From Glandiceps talaboti (Eukaryota > Hemichordata > Enteropneusta > Spengelidae): 64,000 nucleotides of DNA. Numbering within the stretch: position 1 is the first letter of the stretch; each line of letters begins with the position of its first letter. The stretch lies in assembly GCF_964340395.1 (NCBI RefSeq), contig NC_135550.1, positions 19,881,176 to 19,945,175 of the forward strand, given 5' to 3'. The notes under the pieces were generated by a model, which saw only the letters and a list, made by a program, of their open reading frames with translations, was not told the DNA's origin and ran no database searches. Positions 14,723 through 25,656 of this stretch are shown here, one piece after another. A program made the translations under genes and the position numbers.

Positions 14723-14974
14723 CTATTTCTTTCTTCTTGCCATCTTTAGAGCATCCATGTGTTGCTTGCCTAATGCTGCTGATGGATCTTGTTGCTGTTG
14801 TGTTTCAGTTGCAGGGAGTATTATATAAATGTGAACTGGTGCTGGAAGGAAGTCAAGCCTTTTATCATCAGGAATGAAACGATCATACATTTCATGAAGT
14901 TGTTTTACCTTTTCAGGTTTAAGAGCTCTTGGTGTGATGTTTTCAGATGGGTAGGCTGTCCCCTCAATTGTCAT
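14723..14974 (-). CDS. transposase-like gene, exon 5 (C-terminus and stop)
   Basis: Last coding exon, residues 644-726, with acceptor TTGTAG. It starts MTIEGTAYPSENITPRAL in phase with exon 4. It contains a conserved-looking KVKQLHEMYDRFIP segment and ends in a basic MARRKK tail before TAG. No AATAAA is seen on this strand between the stop and the minisatellite at 14.4 kb, so the 3' end of the transcript is unknown. Confidence 0.7.
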   Translation of the reverse strand: MTIEGTAYPSENITPRALKPEKVKQLHEMYDRFIPDDKRLDFLPAPVHIYIILPATETQQQQDPSAALGKQHMDALKMARRKK

Positions 14975-17900
14975 CTACAAAATGAATTAAGATATTTTTA
15001 ATTATGAAGTACATGTCATTCTAAAATAAAATTCTATTCTTGTAAACATCACATAAATGTAAAATGAATGTAAAGCTGGTACTGTACATAAAGTAAAGAA
15101 TTGTAATAGAGATATAAACCATAATACACTAAAGTGCCAGTATATTACCTGTGGTGTTATATTCTTCCATGGACCACTGTCTAAGTTCTCTCTTGCCAAG
15201 ACAACAACTGCACCATCTTGTCTTTCTCCCATGATATCGTGATAGCTACCAATACCATGAACCACTAAGCTACCATAGTGGAACCGTAATGATGTACGCC
15301 AGTCAGCAAAGTCAGTCTCAGAAAGGATCTACTCAATAACGATAACAAAAGTATACAAATTCAATCATAAAATGATAAAGCTCAAATCTATTTTCCTTAA
15401 GATTGTTTTATCATAATTTCTACTTTAAAGAGCACTGTTATATCAATGAGAACACTACCCTAATGTCTTAGAATAGATCACTTAAAGCTGTAACTCAATC
15501 TTTCATGAAACCTAGCTTTTGATTTAGTTCCCATATAATCTTCAGACAGAGAAGATAATCATGTAATTGTCATCGTTAGGCCAGGTATAGCCCAGAGATT
15601 TCTTTGTGTTACTATGGTATATCCCTACACGAAGCAAAGGCATATGTACTTAAAATAAATAAAATGTATTTTGAATTTGAAATTACTACCAACTGCTCTG
15701 CTTGAGCTAAATGGATCCTAAATGATGCAATCATCACCACATATGTGGCAAGATGGTGTATAACAAGTGCCTGAACTAATGTGAGCTTGACTTGGATTTT
15801 AACAGTGCTGTTGATAGTAATTTCAAAACACATCCCTGTGCTTCAATGTGCATGTGAATTGGTTTAGTGTAGATAGCTATTATAATAACACCAACAGAAG
15901 TCTCTGGGCTAGTCCATTTACAGCTATTTCAGACTTACTGTGCCAATGTCATGTGTTAAAAACAAAATAACAATGATACATATACTAGTAAACAATACCT
16001 TTGCTTCACTGTATGTTGATGCCATAGTTTCAATGTCATGGGTATTGAAGATATCACATTTCTTCATTGATGATGACATGCATGCAAATATCCAGTCAGG
16101 CATAAACTTTGAATGTCCAGCAAGCAAAAAACAGATTCTGATATACTGCAGAGTTTCATGTCTGAAAATAAAGAAAGTAAATGCTATGGTGTTACAAACA
16201 TGCATAGTTGAACATTGATAAATGTGCACTAAAATCATCAATACTGAATACATTTTGATATTAATTTCATGTATCAGTTTAGTTTATTGAACAAGACAAT
16301 TAGTGTGTACAAATACATGATATCAAACTGACTAACCTTTCCATCATTTCTTTAATCCAGCAAACTAGCCATGTGTTTTTGTTAGTACTTGGAGCATTAT
16401 CCATGAATACCATGGCCTTTGTTGTCCAGGATAGATCCAAACTCCTCATGTGCTTGTCTAAAATTGATAATGTGTGGTTGCTATTTTTTGGTCCACACCT
16501 TTCATCAAATATGTAGGAATATGCCTTGCCAAAATTATGATGAACAATGACTGCTTCATCAACACAAAGCTTCATCTTGTAATATGATATGGCTGGTTGT
16601 GGTGTCAAATGCCATTGTGGTACAGTGACAACCATTTTGTAGTCAATGCTAAAGCAAGCAACATAATTTGTTTTCTCTTCAAGGAGTGTTATTTCTTCCT
16701 CATCAGTTCTTACATCTTTACTTTCCAAATCTTCAATCATTTGCTGACTTTGCCATGCTGTATTGCAAGACTGTTTATAGAAGTGCTGTGCTATAGTTGC
16801 CTTTTCTTTATGTTCTGCTATATGCAACTTTAGACTGTCTATGGTTGTTTTTATCCTCAGTAATTCTCCCTCATCAGTATCACCACACTCTGTCATTCTC
16901 TGTACTATTGTGGATTTAGTACAGATTTCTTTGCTGACCTCTTTGCAAGTATTGCAGTAGTCTGATTTGTGTGGGTGAATTGAATGACGGCTTCTGTACT
17001 GAGATAACCAGCCCTCTGCTGCACTGCTACTTACAGTTTCTCTTCCAAGCTGTTGCTGATTGGAGTTGAAGACACCAATGAAAGAATGCTTCAGTTTAGT
17101 TTCATAGTTATTCTCTGAAATCCTGGGAATAGACAATCGGGTAAATACTGGTAAAAAGTAGAACAAAGGACCCTTGTGTTCTTCATGACGACCTGTTGGA
17201 TAGGAGTTTGCATCAGCAAATGTTAGGAATTGTTCCTTCAGAACAGTTTTATTGTTGTTTGACAATCTCCCTTCCAGACCATGTCGGGCTGAAAACTGTC
17301 TGACCTCCACTTCATCCTCTTCACAGACACCGGTCCACCAGTCATTCCAGTCTACAGTTGGGTCTGGAATAAGAACGTACTTCTCCAGTTTCTGAAGGAG
17401 GACATCTTTCTTTTTTAATGACACCACTGGATTTAGGAATTCTTGTTGTTTGATATTTCTTTGGCTGGCCAATCGCTGGCGTGATACACCAAGCACACTG
17501 ACAATACACTCTTGGCAGAATAAATAATTTCCTGCAGGGTCAAATAAACTTCCTCTAATCCATTTATTTTCTTCTATGATGTTCCTCCATTGTCTGTTGT
17601 CTGTTTTAAGGGGTTCCAGGTGTGCTTTTTTTCTTTTTTTGAGTGTACTGCAACAATGTTGGATGGTAAAGAATCCAACAGCTGCTTGTGTTAATATGGG
17701 TTCACAAACTGGACATACTCCAACTTTAAAAGTAAAAGAATCATCTGAATGAAAAAAAGATGAAAATGATAATTAGTTTGATAATAAATATAATGATATC
17801 AACACTTTGAGGACTTGGTTTCTAATACATCTATACATGTAAAAACATCCTAAAGTAGGGTGTCTGTCTTTAAAGGATGGAACAAGTTGACAAAGATAAC

Positions 17901-18762
17901 TTATGTGAAATTACAAAGGTTACAAGACACAAGGAGCTGAACTTTTTAGTACAAATGTATTTAGCTTTCAATCTGTCTTGTCAACAATCGTCATCAGATC
18001 AACATAGTTCCAGAGTTACTACAGAGGTTAACTATGGAATTTGTGCTACTGATGAAAATTTATCAATGAAAGACAGATTGAAACCTCATAGTAAAATGCT
18101 TGTGCATTACATTTACCTTTGTAATTGATCTATCAATGTGATGAACATTTTCTGTCAATAACTTTACTTCAAATGTAAAAACAAAACAAAACATAAAACT
18201 GGGGGACTGGGAGTTACAACTAGATTTAAAATTATAGTACTGTAATACAGGAATTTTGAAGTGTGTCATGTACTCAATATTCTGATTGTAGTTTTATACT
18301 AAAACCAATGCTATCATCCATAACGGTACACAAGTTCAACACGGTGACATTTTTCAGACATTAGCAAATTATGGACTTTGTTTACATCATAAATCTACCG
18401 TATGTTTACATCCCCTATCAAGTTCAAGAGGTTTTTTTCTATTCAAAGATACTGATGACACCGTATTAATGTAGTACTACACATTAAAAAACGAATACAG
18501 CCAAAACTATACTAATAGAATCATGACAGGATCGACAATCAACTTTTGTAACTGCTACACAAACTTTTTTAGACCTGGACTTACCAACATGTTTGGTTAA
18601 ATCCCGTGTGAGGTCAGGTCGGAGAGTGTAACTCGAACGAGAAACTCCTCGCAAATACCCACCAAGTCGGTCTGGTGACTCAGTCTCCTCGGGTACATAG
18701 TCTGGGTCCTGACTAGATGTCTGTGATGACGCCAAACTGGATGTTGGATCCAGGTTCTCCAT
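14723..18762 (-). CDS. DUF7869-like (DDE/RNase H-fold) transposase-like protein, five exons, 726 aa
   Basis: Spliced gene read on the minus strand: exons 18762-18585, 17744-16337, 16161-15999, 15328-15149 and 14974-14723. All junctions are GT-AG and the phases agree (1, 2, 0, 0), giving 726 residues and a stop. Residues 1-59 are Ser/Asp-rich and low in complexity. A likely zinc-binding region follows, with C69-x2-C72, C89-C90 and C136-x2-C139. HKSDYCNTC (around 318-326) resembles the pre-catalytic Cys motif of the DUF7869 class. Asp427 (in CFSIDYKMVVTVP), Asp508 (in VFMDNAPSTNKN) and the AGHSKFMPD block (543-551) match in order and spacing the conserved blocks I remember for that class, so they are the likely metal-binding residues of a DDE-type nuclease. 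The intact frame argues against a dead copy. Whether it is an active transposon or a domesticated host gene cannot be decided here. The family name is from memory, not a search. Confidence 0.75.
15149..15328 (-). CDS. transposase-like gene, exon 4
   Basis: 180-bp phase-0 exon, residues 584-643, from ILSETDFADW to WKNITPQ, with acceptor GAGTAG and donor GTAATA. The content is ordinary protein (a FADWRTSLRFHYGS segment then a Gly-rich turn). It most likely completes the fold after the third catalytic block. Confidence 0.7.
15999..16161 (-). CDS. transposase-like gene, exon 3 (GHS block)
   Basis: 163-bp exon, residues 529-583, with acceptor TTTTCAG and donor GTATTG. It encodes RHETLQYIRICFLLAGHSKF and the following PDWIF, the third conserved block of the DDE-like core. 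Joined to exon 2 it completes an Arg codon and makes a continuous frame. Confidence 0.75.
16337..17744 (-). CDS. transposase-like gene, exon 2 (zinc motifs and first two catalytic-type Asp)
   Basis: Large internal exon of 1408 bp, residues 60-528 plus two bases. The acceptor is ATTCAG at 17750-17745; the donor is GTTAGT at 16336-16331. The Asp codon split across the exon 1/2 junction keeps the frame and places VGVCPVC directly after it. The exon carries the two CxxC pairs, the HKSDYCNTC motif, a helical stretch around residues 350-420, the SIDY Asp and the FMDN Asp. It has no internal stop. Confidence 0.8.
18585..18762 (-). CDS. transposase-like gene, exon 1
   Basis: First coding exon, residues 1-59 plus one base. 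It starts at ATG 18762-18760 (G at -3, G at +4) and ends at a GTAAGT donor on 18584-18579. It encodes MENLDPTSS and then a stretch rich in Ser, Gln, Asp and Pro (DPDYVPEETESP) that is probably disordered. An upstream ATG at 18803-18801 in another frame opens an ORF that overlaps this exon. Confidence 0.7.
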
Positions 18763-19513
18763 TTCTGTTGACGGCGAAAGTGCACAAAATGAGTGGGCGC
18801 CATGATTACTGTGAGGTCAGGGGTCACCTTGTGTGTCAACAAAAGTTTACAGGGCAAAGGTGAACGATTAGCGTAATTCATTCACACATCAATTTCCACT
18901 GTGACTCAAGAACAACGCAAGGAACATGAGGAACGTAGTTGTTGCTTGTGGTCTGAGGCTTTGCCTACTTTAGCATATTTATACGGACAATACCATTAAA
19001 CCGGAAATGTGTGGAAGATGAGATAACCGTCAATGCATCGTGTACATCGATATATACAGTAAAACTATCGATAATTCAATGATTCATCAATCAGGAAAGA
19101 TTGTAGCCACCCTTGAAAAAACAGTTTTCATGAACATTCGTAGGAATTATAGGTTAGGGTGTTATTTACGACATATCTAAACGTTTTCAAAGTTGACGAT
19201 AACAAATATTCATGGCGGGAAAATACATCGTTCATCTGAACTAAGAATAGATCGTTTATTTTTTACGAAGTTTTCTAAATAGTCTAAAAAGTGTCATTTT
19301 ATGTAATACCATTCATAAAAATTATCAAAGAGTGGTATAAAGCACTTACCTCAATGATAGTTTGAACTATTGATTCGATATTGTTGTACTAATAACAAGT
19401 AGCAAAGAAACAGTTTCGTTAGTTCAGCTCCAAAGCTTCGGTCATCAAGTCCTGTCACTCAGTGAGCGAGGCGCGCGTCGTTTCGTCTTATTTGCATAAC
19501 AATACAGAGAAAC
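18763..19513. promoter_or_regulatory. 5' flank of the transposase-like gene
   Basis: CpG content rises here compared with the gene body, consistent with its promoter. An upstream ATG (18803-18801, minus strand, A at -3) starts an overlapping out-of-frame ORF running into exon 1. No core promoter motif can be fixed. Confidence 0.3.
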
Positions 19514-19535
19514 TAATATCTGATTTCTACTTGTG
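19514..19535 (-). repeat. 22-bp inverted repeat, right copy (candidate transposon end)
   Basis: Exact reverse complement of 13133-13154. If these are element ends, the element is about 6.4 kb and holds the whole transposase-like gene, its minisatellite and a SINE fragment. Confidence 0.5.
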
Positions 19536-20221
19536 TGTGCATATTATGCGTACATGCGTCATTATGTGTACACACGTTTAATCCATCTAACTCATCAAGT
19601 CGCACATTCTCGATCTCTCAAAAAAAGAACCCAGACTAAGTATTAATTCATTTTATCCCATTTTATTGTATATTCTACATCATTTGTTTATTATTGCAAC
19701 TTATTCACTGTTGGAAGTCAAGCTCCCTATGGGCATTTCCCAAAGACTGGAAGCGGGTTGGCGAAAGTCGTATAAAAATGACGGTTGTAACCCTTCACAA
19801 ATATGTGCAATCGCAAGTCCTACCACGTGGTATTTACAAATCGTTTCCCGTAGTTACAATAACAAAAACTGTATTATTTTTTTTACTTTTTACAGTTTAT
19901 TGAGATACAAATACGGACTTAGTCTATGTTGTTCCACCCTATTTTCTCATATACAAAAACATAAAGCTATTTTATTGATTAAAAAACCAAAATGAACACC
20001 CATCGACATGATGGCCACTTCAACCTAACGCACAACGAAAGAATGTTATAACAATTCACCGGCTGAAAGTGCATCAAGACTGGAATATTCTTCGTCACTA
20101 TGGTGGTTGCAGTCGCAGTCGCCCTTCATCGATTACTCAAACCACAGGCCTCTTTACGGCATCGTCGATCCAGAATGTATCCGCCAAGACGTACTCAGTA
20201 TTGCATTGCTTCAGCAGAAAT
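19536..20221. other. non-coding stretch upstream of the SINE
   Basis: No gene recognised. Several overlapping short frames around 20.07-20.35 kb come from the SINE and its flank. Confidence 0.4.
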
Positions 20222-20510
20222 GCGTGCTTTGGCTCACGAGAATGGTACCTGGGCAAGATTTGAACCACGAATGTGCCTCAGTCAACCCAGCTGTATAATT
20301 GGGGACCTGGTAGGATGCAGGTTCCAATGTGAAGGCTCTAATCCTATGCGCTGAAATGGCTGCAATGGGTTGTATGCTCCCGGGGGAGTTGAGGAAGACT
20401 AAAGGGCCGCTGTGCCGTTCTGATCCGAGCCAGGGGTAATAATTGTAAAGCGCTTTGAGCACGGCGTGGGAAAGCACTATTATAAGAACCCAACATTATT
20501 ATTATTATTG
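20222..20510 (+). mobile_element. SINE with GCGCTTTGAGCA tail and (ATT)n end
   Basis: Contains a tRNA-like segment (ACCTGGGCAAGATTTGAACC), the words CCCAGCTGTATAATTGGGG and AATCCTATGCGCTG, then AGGGGTAATAATTGTAAAGC, GCTTTGAGCACGG and AAGAACCCAACATTATT at the end. This tail and (ATT)n terminus are typical of a SINE group widespread in marine invertebrates. The exact 5' end is uncertain. Confidence 0.75.
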
Positions 20511-20971
20511 CCTGTGACGAATAGAACTTACAAGCTTGCTATTAAACTTTAAAGTGAGTAAATGACGAAGAGCGCCCACAACGGCGAATCTTTCAGTTCA
20601 ATGTAAATGTGAACTGAAACCGAGAAGCCGAATCATTCCAGAGCGGACCTGCCACACTTCACTAATACATACGTGGTTATAGCAACTATATACGTAACAT
20701 GTTTGTACTTTTGTAATCTGTGTGCACATATAAGATCTCAAGCAAAATATTTCTAAGGGAGCCTTCAGTAACTGCAAGGGGGATTAGGGGTGTCACGTTT
20801 TATAAATCTCTTCTCGAGGAGGACCATATTTTAGAAAATGGGATAAGGGGAGGGTCACATTGTACTTTCAATCATGTTAATGTCTAACTTTGCTTGTTTT
20901 GTTATTTTGGCATCCCATAATCTGGCCTTCAGGTTAGCCAAATGATCTAAACACAGTTATTGATAAATGCA

Positions 20972-21116
20972 GCGCCTTCACACAATCTGATTAAAATCCG
21001 ATGTAGATGTCGGCTAATCGTTCATTGCTATTTTGCCTGAATTGACCTTCTTCGTACATGTTTACATTTTCTATCCTGATCGGAGGCGATTTTAATCAGA
21101 TTGCGCCTTCACGCAA
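20972..21116. mobile_element. 121-bp MITE-like element between 14-bp direct repeats
   Basis: Inverted arms CAATCTGATTAAAATC (20983-20998) and GATTTTAATCAGATTG (21088-21103) enclose about 90 bp. Flanking direct repeats GCGCCTTCACRCAA (20972-20985 and 21103-21116) differ at one base and look like a target duplication or a terminal subrepeat. Confidence 0.6.
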
Positions 21117-22020
21117 ATTCCCTGTGGTGGGAGAAGTGGGAAATAACCAATGCCTTTAAAACATCAATGTGGTGGCAGCGGTGGGATCAATTCCTTACCA
21201 TTGGTTTTGGGACTTGTGTCCTTTTTCATACCTGAAAGCATTTTATCCATGTTTTAAGAAGAGGATAAGGGTCGTGTTCTAAGCTTAAGGGAAAGGAAAT
21301 TAAGGGAGGGCCACTTTTTAGCATGACGAAATCGGGGGAGGGTCACATTGTACACAACAGACCGGGTCTGGTTTTCTCCCCCACCCCCTTGTAATTACTG
21401 GAGGTTCCCCAATCTGGACTCCTGAAAAGTCGTGCTATAAAAAGGTGTACAGCTATGCTAAAGTGGCACAAGCTGAGTTTTTTGTGTAATTTTCGATACA
21501 TTTAATCGCAGTATGCTACTTATAAATTACCACCAGTTGCACTTGACTGAACTCAAATCATGAGAGATAAGATATGAACGTAAATTATTGTACGTATACT
21601 AAATGTTGAAACACTTATTAATCAATTATTCGTAGTAATTTGCTAAAATACACTTGTAATATCATAGAAGGTGTGCACCGTCGCCGTCGACGCCGACATT
21701 AACGTTATTATACTAGTTTGAAGTGGCCATATGGACGACAAATGGGGTATTTATTTTGTGTATTTTTTAAAACTTGATGTTTATGTAAGCATTTTCAGTG
21801 GCGTACAAAAAGCTTTCACGCAGCTTTGTTTCATTTTAATTAAAGTTATTATTTGTCAATAATTTGCTATTTTGAAAATTCATAAAATTTACATCTTCCA
21901 AAACGGCGCGCAAAAATAACCAGCAAATGTTTTCCTTTATTTCATACACAGGTATGGTACTGAGTACGATATTGTGATAGTGTGTGTATATTTTGGGGAC
22001 ATTGTATAAGTATGATCTGT
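21117..22020. other. non-coding stretch
   Basis: Contains G/A-rich words such as GGGGGAGGGTCACATTGTAC that recur near 20.84-20.87 and 21.3 kb, probably remnants of a repeat. No gene recognised. Confidence 0.4.
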
Positions 22021-22121
22021 GGTGGTGGCCCGGTGGTGGTAGTAGTAGTAGTGGTGGTGGTGGTGGTGGTGGTGGTGGTGGTGGTGGTGGTGGTGGTGGC
22101 GGCGGCGGCGGCGGCGGCGGT
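22021..22121. repeat. (GGT)n/(GGC)n trinucleotide microsatellite
   Basis: About 100 bp of GGT, AGT and then GGC units. On the minus strand it reads as poly-proline and on the plus strand as poly-Val/Ala. There is no exon structure around it, so these frames are artefacts. Confidence 0.95.
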
Positions 22122-24303
22122 GAGAGGGGGTCTTGGCGAAATATTGATATATAAAACAATTTTCTTAAAACAATGTCAGTTTAATAGCTTGTTTTTGTCC
22201 AACAGTTATTGGGGATGTTGTGTTCTTTGCATTGTGGCTAATGAACGTTGAAATTTAGCCGATACTGTAAAGACTTCCAATTCATAATTGCAATAAAGAG
22301 TTACTCGAATTGCTAAATTGTTTTTCTTTCTTTCCATAATTTGACTTGGCTTAGCGAACATGTTGAGCCCCGTTCCTAAAATTAAAGCCATTATATTGTT
22401 GCAAAGGAGCAAATGGTCACGAGAGCACACAATCTTGTAGGATGTTAAGCCTTATGTCTAAGGTCTGAAGATTCTAGGAAGCCCCAAAAATATAGCCATT
22501 TCTGGTAAGCAGAAAAAAGGTAAGAACATTATATTGATATCGATATACATGTATGTGAGTGCCTGTCAGAGAGTGTAAGACTTTTGATAGCAGTTGCCAT
22601 TACCACAAAATTAGTTGGTGTTTTGAGGTCAAACGCACTGTACTCATTGCATATAGGAGCCTATACAAAGTTCGTCGATTCTTGTCTCCTAGCGTTATCC
22701 AATTTGAAGAGGGCCCGACTCGCTGTCCTTAGTAATGATATATGCAATTTTAAGGTAGCATTTATATACCGCAATGCTTCACTTCCGGAATGGGCATATT
22801 GGAGTATATTTGTACTCTGTGTAAAGGGATGTACTTGCCGACATTTCATACATATCGCCCTCTATGGTAATTTCTCCCCTAAATATTATACAGATTCGTA
22901 CTGAAGATACAGAAGTTAAACCTTTCGATATCATACCCCATTCGTGGTGCATATGACCAGTACTGCGGATTCATACCAATTCGTGACCCGTGACATTTTC
23001 AAAGGGTAATAAATCATCGAAATAGTATATAGCCAATAGTATAGTGAAATGTGTGGAGTAATACGTGTTTCTACAAATTCATCCCTGGGGTTCAACTATT
23101 AACAATAACAAAACTAACGGTCGTAGACATCCATATTCTGTCATCCAGATATCACTGTATATAATGTGAATGTTAACGACAACTCGTGACATTACATTCT
23201 GAAACATATCACGTGCCATGAGTATCTCGTACATCCATCGACTCTGGACAGTCTAGACTCGATATGTATTACGGTACATCAAGAGATTACTTTGGCTTGT
23301 GACTGATTATTACAGCTTGTATTACAGTAAGTCGTGTGCTTCGAAGATTGGTTTGTGACTGATTATTACAGCTTGTATTAAGTCGTGTGCTTCAAGAGGG
23401 CAACATACTAAGAATAACATGCTGGGATCAACTTAATTTATCGATGATTGTGGAGCCATCTCAAAACTTTATTATTGTACAATTTACCTAAAATACAACG
23501 ACTTTGAACATTTGACTAGACACACTTTTATGAGCAGTTTCTGTCATGAAGCTAGATTTGCTCAGTTGTGGCCTAGAGGGACAACCACCTGAATACATTA
23601 TTACTGTATACAGTATACGCATCTAACAGCCAATATTGGGTAAACGGCGCATTTATTTGTTTATCTCCAGGTGTTCGTAGGGACATGAGGGATGGAACAG
23701 ATTTAATTGGACTTGAAAGGTAACTTTTTGGCAGATATTATACTCCCATGGTTAATACTGCTATTTACTTCCTTAAAACTCGCATGTACATTACAAACTT
23801 CAAACTTTCTTTGGCTACAGACTTAGACCCGGGACTCAACTCGGATACTTACAAGCTGTACGAAAGTGCATAAGCTTACATTTAACCACAGACAATTAAG
23901 ATACTTGTTTTAAGCTCATGAAGAAAAACTTTAAGAAAATGAATATTACGAGGCAATAAAAATTTGGCATATGATATTGAACTACTTGTGATTTGAGCGG
24001 TCTAAGGTAAACAATTCCAAGTGAAGTAGTTTTAATTTTTGTTCAATGGGCAGACTAATTTCCATACTATACTACAAATCACGTTTGACAACTAAACAAC
24101 GTTTTACCTTGAAGTATGTATACGTCGTAACGTAGTTGAAGTAGTGATATTGGAACGTGACCAGGTCGGCTTGCTTTGAAAGCCTGATATGTTCCTCGGC
24201 TTACTAATTTAATGACACTGAATAGGTATAACAATGAGAAGTCGTTCACCACTTGTACGTCTTTACCAACAGCGGAACGATCAACTGCCCAGTACACCAA
24301 TTA
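22122..24303. other. non-coding stretch with a small tandem duplication
   Basis: At 23294-23394 a ~50-bp unit (TTGTGACTGATTATTACAGC followed by TTGTATTA and AGTCGTGTGCTTC) is present twice. A 106-codon frame at 22584 shows no family resemblance and no splice support. Nothing else is recognised. Confidence 0.45.
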
Positions 24304-24349
24304 ATTATGACGTCATAATAGATGTACACAATCAGGTTGCCATGGCAGG
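24304..24349 (+). promoter_or_regulatory. palindromic CRE next to an RFX X-box-like site, 1.05 kb upstream of STMND1-like ATG
   Basis: A perfect 16-bp palindrome centred on TGACGTCA (24304-24319) is the full cAMP-response element, bound by CREB/ATF factors. GTTGCCATGGCAGG at 24336-24349 matches the left half of the RFX X-box but has two mismatches in the right half. Both lie in CpG-bearing DNA upstream of exon 1. Use of these sites is inferred from motif match only. Confidence 0.35.
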
Positions 24350-24559
24350 TGTCCAGCTATTTTTGTACTGAGGGGGAGTTACCAGGTTTCCTTGATCCAC
24401 CTGTCAACAGTGAAGAGCTTGATCTCAATTTTCAATCGTATCAACTCTACCAAACTTTCATAAATGACAAGATTTCTTATAACTACACAGTTCCTTTAGT
24501 TTGGAGTCAAATTAAATCGTCCTTAGAATAGTCAAATGTCTCATTATCTTAGACTTTTA

Positions 24560-25382
24560 CAGCACACCCCTGTTATCAAGTGGTGTGGACCGTGACGTAA
24601 TTGAGTTCATGTGAGCAGCCCCTTTCATCGCGGTTCGAACTTTTGAAAAGGCTAGTGTATTGTGATATTGTTCTGCCATGATGCATTGAGTTGCTACACT
24701 TTCGAACTTTTACCTCTTCAGATTCCAGAGCTGGTACATACCAACGTACGGTTTACATGGGCCACAGTCCCATGGTGTAGTAGATATTGTACTTTTATCC
24801 ATCGTTAATATCACCTGGATCCTGTAACCCGCAATTCTCCGTGGAAGTTCTGATTCAGTTTCTAACTTTAAATTGATCGACCGGTCGGCTACGGGTTCCT
24901 ACGTCTATTTCAACAGGACATCACGTTTGGACCGGTGTAATACGGTGGTCTACCAGGAGCACCTGTCGGTTTTTGATTGCATGTGAAGGTACCATATCTG
25001 CGTTTTATCATACTGTTGTTTGCACGTCAAATATTGGGATCCATTAATTTTCGACTTAGATTTAGCAAGATATATTCATATGTGCTGTAACTTGTAAGTC
25101 AAAGCAGACGAACTGCGAGAACGAGTCAATATTGTATGGATCGATATTTTAGCCGGGCCGAACATGTACAGCCCGTTGACGTACGAATGGAACACGCAAT
25201 AGTTTTGACGGAAAATTCATGTTTAATTGCTGTTATTACCACAATTCACCACAACGTGTAATATTTAACGATACCCAAGCCGTGTGTACAGAGATTGCCA
25301 TCACGCCCAAACTCAACAAGACGTTTAACTGTTGACGATTACACGTAACGTAATTAAAAGCTGCCTTCACATCGATCCGAAA
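24560..25382 (+). promoter_or_regulatory. presumed promoter and 5' UTR of the STMND1-like gene
   Basis: This stretch keeps many CpG dinucleotides, while DNA after exon 1 loses them, which is the usual contrast between an unmethylated promoter and a methylated gene body in invertebrates. A second CRE-like GTGACGTAA lies near 24592. I see no convincing TATA box at a fixed distance and cannot place the transcription start. Confidence 0.35.
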
Positions 25383-25656
25383 ATGGGGTGCGGGTCATCC
25401 GCCTCTGCTAGCGGTGGCAGTACTGACAAGCTTCACGGTTCGGTGTTGAAAGAAAACAACAATAAAAACAAAAAAGTAAACAATATTAACTCTCAAAATA
25501 AAGAGAACGTTATAAGTGAAAAAGACTCGTACGATAGTGAAAACCGACCTGATAGTCGAAGTACATATAGAGATAGCGGTATCGACAGTGCGAAGACGAG
25601 CGATGGTCGGAGAGTTCGAGCTGGCGGAGAGTTCCCGTCACCGCAAACAACGGAAG
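25383..25656 (+). CDS. STMND1: STMND1-like exon 1 (acylated N-terminus)
   Basis: Residues 1-91 plus one base, with a GTAAGT donor at 25657. It encodes MGCGSSASASGG, then an Asn/Lys-rich and a Ser/Asp-rich linker (RPDSRSTYRDSGIDSAK). The MGC start is what N-myristoyltransferase and palmitoyl-transferases recognise. The exon is CpG-rich compared with the intron that follows. Confidence 0.75.

Noticed and set aside
14789-16833. Plus-strand frames opposite the transposase-like gene
   Set aside because: They are shadows of the minus-strand exons, which have matching phase and conserved motifs.
21836-22251. Poly-proline and poly-Val/Ala open frames
   Set aside because: They consist of a GGT/GGC microsatellite read in two directions.
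22584-22904. 106-codon plus-strand frame
   Set aside because: Starts with TTG, no motif, no splice partners.
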